A stretch of DNA of 64,000 bases from Trileptium ribeirensis (taxonomy: Eukaryota > Nematoda > Enoplea > Enoplida > Thoracostomopsidae). Of the stretch, positions 59,791 to 64,000 are shown one piece after another; positions within the stretch are counted from its first letter, which is position 1, and every line of letters begins with the position of its first letter. A model generated the notes under the pieces. It was given only the letters and a program-made list of their open reading frames with translations. It made no database searches and had not been told where the DNA came from. The DNA is taken from contig JASANE010028202.1 of assembly GCA_030248225.1 (NCBI GenBank), forward strand, positions 1-64,000, given 5' to 3'. The position numbers were made by a program, and so were the translations under genes.

Positions 59791-60312
59791 AATTGTAACT
59801 AATACATAAACCATAAATTGTAGCTAAGACATTGGTAGGTACTATATCACTTCATCATATTTAAACTTGGTGGCCCAGATATGGTGACAGCTACCTTTTA
59901 GTTGAACTGAAACAATAAAAGAATGTTAACTAGATACTAGATAAGAAACGGGTCGGAAAGGTTAAAACTTGCTTTTTATGAAATTAGGTTAGCGAGTTAC
60001 ATGCATTGTCATCTGTAACTCGAAAAATACAAGGCACAGCGATAAACAAGGTATTTTCCTCGAAGAGAACTACAACTTTGTCTCGAGGGTAAGGATTTTG
60101 TGTCTGAACATAGGGAACAAGTGGGCATGTAATATTTGCTGTCACGCTCGATCGTTTCGCCTCGCTTGCTAGTTACTAGTAGTTAACTTCATACTGCAAC
60201 ATACTTCAATCTCCATTTCGTCCAATATCCTCTTGAAATATGTGAGTTTCCGGGTGATTCCAACACATCATCTTCAGCTTTTCGAGTTTGCTTTGACGCG
60301 GCCGCTACTCAC

Positions 60313-60418
60313 TGATTCCCCTTCATCATCAGTTGTGATTTCGCATAAATTTTTTCCAGGAATAAACTTTTTTCGGAGCTTTCTTTGTGGCTGTCGATGA
60401 CCAGCGCCTGTTGGATAG
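60313..60418 (-). CDS. Possible internal exon of candidate gene X
   Basis: Minus strand: a strong acceptor (attctttattcatttag, ending at 60419), one base completing a split codon, 35 codons beginning YPTGAGHRQPQRKLRKKFIP and ending TTDDEGES, then a consensus donor TCA|GTGAGT at 60312. It is basic then acidic, as in nuclear-protein linkers. Without splicing the frame reaches a stop at 60274. It ends in phase 0, which fits the start of 58190-58297. Identity unknown. Confidence 0.4.
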
Positions 60419-60707
60419 CTAAATGAATAAAGAATAAGTACAGTAATGATCATAGTCACGGCTTGGTTTTTGCGTGCACATCTAAGACAAAGATGCAGGG
60501 TATTGATAATAGATTTAGACAAACTTGCAGAAAATTTTCTAAAATTTAATTTACAACAAATGTTTCATAGCAGGGCCAAACCTAAGCTGAGGGCGTGCCG
60601 TTATACTGGGGATGATGCCGTTACTAAGCTTAAGCTCAGCCGAATTAGATAGGGTAACGAAACCTTTGATGTTTTCGATATAATTCTAATTCTAGCTACA
60701 TAGGTAC

Positions 60708-61302
60708 CTGTGAGTAACCGGAATTGCGGTTCCGAAGAAATTCGTGTTCCGATTGCGGTTCCGGCAAAGGGGAAAAACCATACCGGAACCGGAATTCCGG
60801 TTTAAAAATTTCGTTTGAAAATTTTCCACATTTTTGCTTCATCCGTGGTCCAAACATGTAATGTTTGGTTTAATTGAGTCACGCATCAGCCAGTGCGCTT
60901 GTAAACTCTGTAAATCAGTAAATGCTGAATTAAAGTAACGTTATATGTAAGCAAAAACTGCGTTCTTGGTAATTAACTGTATTTATTGAAACTGTGCGAG
61001 CAGTATCACATTTTGTCTCATTTATAGCATTATTACTAGAAATTTATCATCACGGTCATCCAACTGACGTGCACTGGTTGCCCAACATTAACCTAAGCAG
61101 TTTCTCAAGCCTCTAAGTCTCTTTAAAGTTTCAGAGAAGCAACAATGCCATTTAATTTTAATGTAAAAGTAATTTTATATACATTTCACATTCACTGTAC
61201 CTTCATTTCTATCTGTTTTGCTATATATAAGTTTCGATGACCAGGTTTCGGTTCCGGTTGCTGGTTCCGGTTTCGGTAAATTTCGGCTGCTGTTATTCCC
61301 TG
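60708..61302 (+). mobile_element. CCGGAA-rich hAT-type element, copy C (internally deleted)
   Basis: Starts CTGTGAGTAACCGGAATTGC and ends GCTGTTATTCCCTG. The 8-bp flanks ATAGGTAC (60700-60707) and ATAGATAC (61303-61310) match at seven positions. It is 595 bp, about half of copy A, with the middle missing. Confidence 0.88.
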
Positions 61303-61830
61303 ATAGATACCTGTATCAACTTTGTTATAATTTTACGTTTAAATGAAGGTAGTGTTGGAGAATTACTTTTATGACGGCTATCAGTATTTTAAAAGGAGAC
61401 TGGAATCGTCACCGCAGATTGTGGAGTTTGATGTGTGGCCAGTAGGATGCCGATGGGGAACGAAGTGATCCGCGCGGATGGCTCTCGTTCTTTTGTGAAT
61501 TGTGAATGGACGGTTCCGGTTGCTGGTTCCGGTATCGGTAAATTTCGGTTCCTGCTATTCCCTGATAGATACCTGTATCAACTTCGTTATAATTTTACGT
61601 TTAGATAGGGGTAGGGTTGGAGTGTTACCTTTATGACGGCTATCAGTATTTTAAAAGAAGACGGGAATCGTCACCGAAGATTGTGGAGTTTGAGGTGTGG
61701 CCAGTAGAATGCCGGTGGGGATCGAAGTGGTTCGCATGGATGGCTCGCGTTCTTTTGTGAATTTCTAGAGCGCGGTGTCGTGACTTTACTAGGCGTTTTG
61801 ACTTGCCCAATTTAAACACTCCGGATCCAA
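61303..61830. repeat. 262-bp tandem duplication of a hAT end plus family 5 sequence
   Basis: 'cctgatagatacctgtatcaact' occurs at 61299 and 61561. Unit 1 carries family 5 sequence and then a second copy of the hAT element's last ~58 bp (61507-61564). Unit 2 repeats family 5 (61600-61800). So the duplication took place after copy C inserted. Confidence 0.88.
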
Positions 61831-61989
61831 AACTGGAACACCAAAGACGGAGTTAAGAAAGTTCATTAGTTTATTATAATAAAGCACGTACATCACACCT
61901 TATTTACAGCACAGTTCATTTTAAAGTTGTGCCTACTCTTGCTTACGGGTAATTTTTGTTTCTAGGCTCGAACTATCTGAACGCCACAA

Positions 61990-62315
61990 TTCAGTTACTA
62001 ATCGTGCTTCGCTTTATTAAGATTAGGAATAGGTTATCTCTACTAATAATCCTTTTGTGAGGTTGACACAACTGCACCGGAATCGCATGCAACTGTGCGA
62101 TTATATGATACCTTAACCTTGACCTTAGATTTACGGCAGTAATTTCCTTGTTTAGTCCTCTTGTGAGGTTGACACGGTTACATCTGAATGGCTTGCAACT
62201 GTGATTAAATAGTACCTTATCCTCGGCCTTCAGATTTACCTCTTATAGTTCCTTATCCGTTCCTCTTGTGAGATTAACACAGCTTCACCCAAATGGCTTG
62301 CAACTGTGAGATTAT
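61990..62315 (+). repeat. Degenerate ~105-bp tandem array, part 2
   Basis: Three visible units with 'cctcttgtgagrttgacacrgytacaycygaatggcttgcaactgtg' and 'accttaycctyggccttagattta'. The array is interrupted by copy B of the hAT-type element and continues after 63643. Confidence 0.85.
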
Positions 62316-62323
62316 ATAATTAC

Positions 62324-63634
62324 CAGGAAATAACCGGAATCGAAATTTACCGGAACCGGAACGAGAAACCGTACAGTGCATTTAAACCGGATCCGGAACC
62401 TGGTTTTCGAAATTTATATATAGTAAAACAGATGAAGGAAGAAATTAAGGTATATAGTTGAATTAAAATGCATTAAAAATAACTCTTACATTAAACTTAA
62501 TGTATTGCGATGGCATTATTGCCCTTCTGAAACTTTAAAGAGGCTGAGGAAGCTAATAATTTTTATTTTCGATCAATATACCATGTTTTGGACACCCAGA
62601 GCAAAAAATGGATTCTACTATGCACCATTGCGTATACTGCGTGAAATTGAATGTGCTTAAAAATCTTGGAGCGTTGAATAAACACTGGCTCTGTCTCCAG
62701 TCGCCTCCCTTTACTACACATACGTTTGTTACATGTTCTTCTGTTGGAAACTTAAAATTATTGATTTATATTTAAGAGAAAATTTACTCTAAGAGAAAAT
62801 AATAGATAGAATGAAATTTGGTCAGAGAAACTGTTTAGGCTAGCGTTGGACAAACAGTGCCCGTCAGTTAGATGATACTGATGATAACTTTCTAATCAGA
62901 ATACTATAAATGAGACAAACTGTGATGATGCTCGCACAGTTTCATTAAATACAGTTCATTTCCAAGAAAGCAATTTCTGGCTGCGTTGCAGATAACGTTA
63001 GTTTACTTCAATTTAGATTGATTTACTAAATTTACAAGCGCACTGGCTGGTGCTTGACGCAATTTATGCGAGCCAAGCATACCCTAAGTGCTTCTGCGTA
63101 AGCCACGCGCTGTTACCGAGTTGGGCCGGTTTAATTCGAACGTACCCCGCAAACTTCTGAATGTGTAAAATAGTTGCTACAAGCATCGACCTGGATTTGA
63201 TAATTCCTGCAGGTTATGAAAAATTCCTACTGAAATTATGTGCCCTACTTACGTTTAACACGGCAAATTGTTTAGTTAATCTTTTCTTTTGCTTGGTTGT
63301 ATTGGAGCTTGATCGTTGTATAATATATATTACATATGTTTGGATTAACAAACTCCTGCAGGTTGTTATGAAATTTTTTTACTGAAACTATATGCCCTAC
63401 TTACGTTTCACACTGCAAATTTCTTAGTTAATCTTTTGTTTTGCTTGGTTGCACTGGAGCTTGATCATTGTATAATATGTATTACATTTTGCATCACAGA
63501 TGAAGCAAAAAATGTGAAAAATTTCAAACAAAATTTTTGAACCGGAATCCCGGTTCTGGTATGCTTTTTGCCATTTGCCGGAACCGCAACCGGAAAACGA
63601 TTTTCGCCGGAACCGGAATTCCGGTTACTCTCTG
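62324..63634 (-). mobile_element. CCGGAA-rich hAT-type element, copy B
   Basis: 1311 bp, inverted relative to copy A, flanked by a perfect 8-bp target duplication ATAATTAC (62316-62323 and 63635-63642). Its ends are CAGGAAATAACCGGAATCGA and, reverse-complemented, CAGAGAGTAACCGGAATTCC. A local duplication inside, around 'tatgaaattt.tactgaaatta' (63217-63410), makes it longer than copy A. No transposase frame. Confidence 0.93.
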
Positions 63635-63642
63635 ATAATTAC

Positions 63643-64000
63643 CTTATCCTGTGCCTTAGATTTATCGCTAGCTAATAGCTCCTTCTTTGTCCTTCCTGTG
63701 CGGTTAACACGGTCACACTCGAATGGCTTGCTCCAGAGATTTATCTCGATATCTTAACCTTTTCCATAAATTTATACAGTACACCCGAATGGCTTGCACA
63801 GCGCGACTTATAAGGTTATATAGTTAACTTAGCCTTTTCCTTACATTTAGAACTATTAATTATATTAGAAAGGTCGCACCCTAATGGCTTGCTCCCGGTA
63901 TAATTAATAATATATGAACCTATACCACCTTACGGCCTAGTTCTTTTAAGCCCGAGTCTAAGGTTTTATTTGGGAACTATTATTACTAAAATTAACATTG
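63643..64000 (+). repeat. Degenerate ~105-bp tandem array, continued past the window edge
   Basis: Further units with '.cccgaatggcttgc' at about 63718, 63785 and 63885, and 'accttatcctgtgccttagattta' at the start. It directly continues the array cut by copy B. Confidence 0.8.

Noticed and set aside
1..64000. CRISPR array or bacterial operon
   Set aside because: Repeats lack regular unique spacers, and the genes have eukaryotic introns and families.

Overview
This is an AT-rich nuclear window from an animal, probably an invertebrate; I could not place it more precisely. The genes are eukaryotic (one has GT-AG introns), and more of the DNA is transposon relics and tandem repeats than genes. 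Three genes are well supported. PTGR2 (15-oxoprostaglandin 13-reductase) is a single-exon gene on the minus strand at 6935-8017. A SET-and-MYND methyltransferase of the SMYD type is a single-exon minus-strand frame at 14449-16170. An EB1/MAPRE microtubule plus-end protein lies on the minus strand at 27555-46530 in seven small exons. I assembled EB1 by finding exons whose splice sites and phases all agree; they give 317 codons plus stop, from a calponin-homology domain to a C-terminal EEY tail.

Layout. 1-885 is a ~24-bp minisatellite. 1090-1311 holds a FLYWCH-like relic. 6935-8017 is PTGR2. 8720-9537 (~205-bp unit) and 10570-12119 (~154-bp unit, ten copies) are tandem arrays. 12381-13172 is a Tc1/mariner relic with inverted ends. 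13190-14045 is a dispersed repeat whose inverted relative lies at 46985-47890. 14449-16170 is the SMYD gene, with a hAT-type element abutting its first codon. 19441-21180 carries a Merlin/IS1595-type transposase relic between copies of another repeat. 22075-22227 looks like a terminal exon of an unidentified minus-strand gene. 27111-27528 is a MITE touching the 3' end of EB1. EB1 fills 27.5-46.5 kb, with repeats in most introns.

From 50 kb on the window is mostly mobile DNA. It has an RNase-H LINE fragment (50.8 kb), a CR1-like LINE split by a second copy of the EB1-adjacent MITE (51.5-53.1 kb), three full-length or internally deleted copies of one CCGGAA-rich hAT-type element with readable 8-bp target duplications (54.7, 60.7 and 62.3 kb), and a LINE interrupted by a tRNA-derived SINE (58.6-59.8 kb). 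Between these lie several short exon-like frames on the minus strand (57.7, 58.2 and 60.3 kb) that may belong to one unidentified gene.

The three firm genes are not a pathway: they act in lipid-mediator metabolism, protein methylation and microtubule dynamics. I saw no clear sign of a novel multi-gene system. The most useful results are the hidden EB1 gene, the dated nesting of mobile elements, and the unidentified exons.
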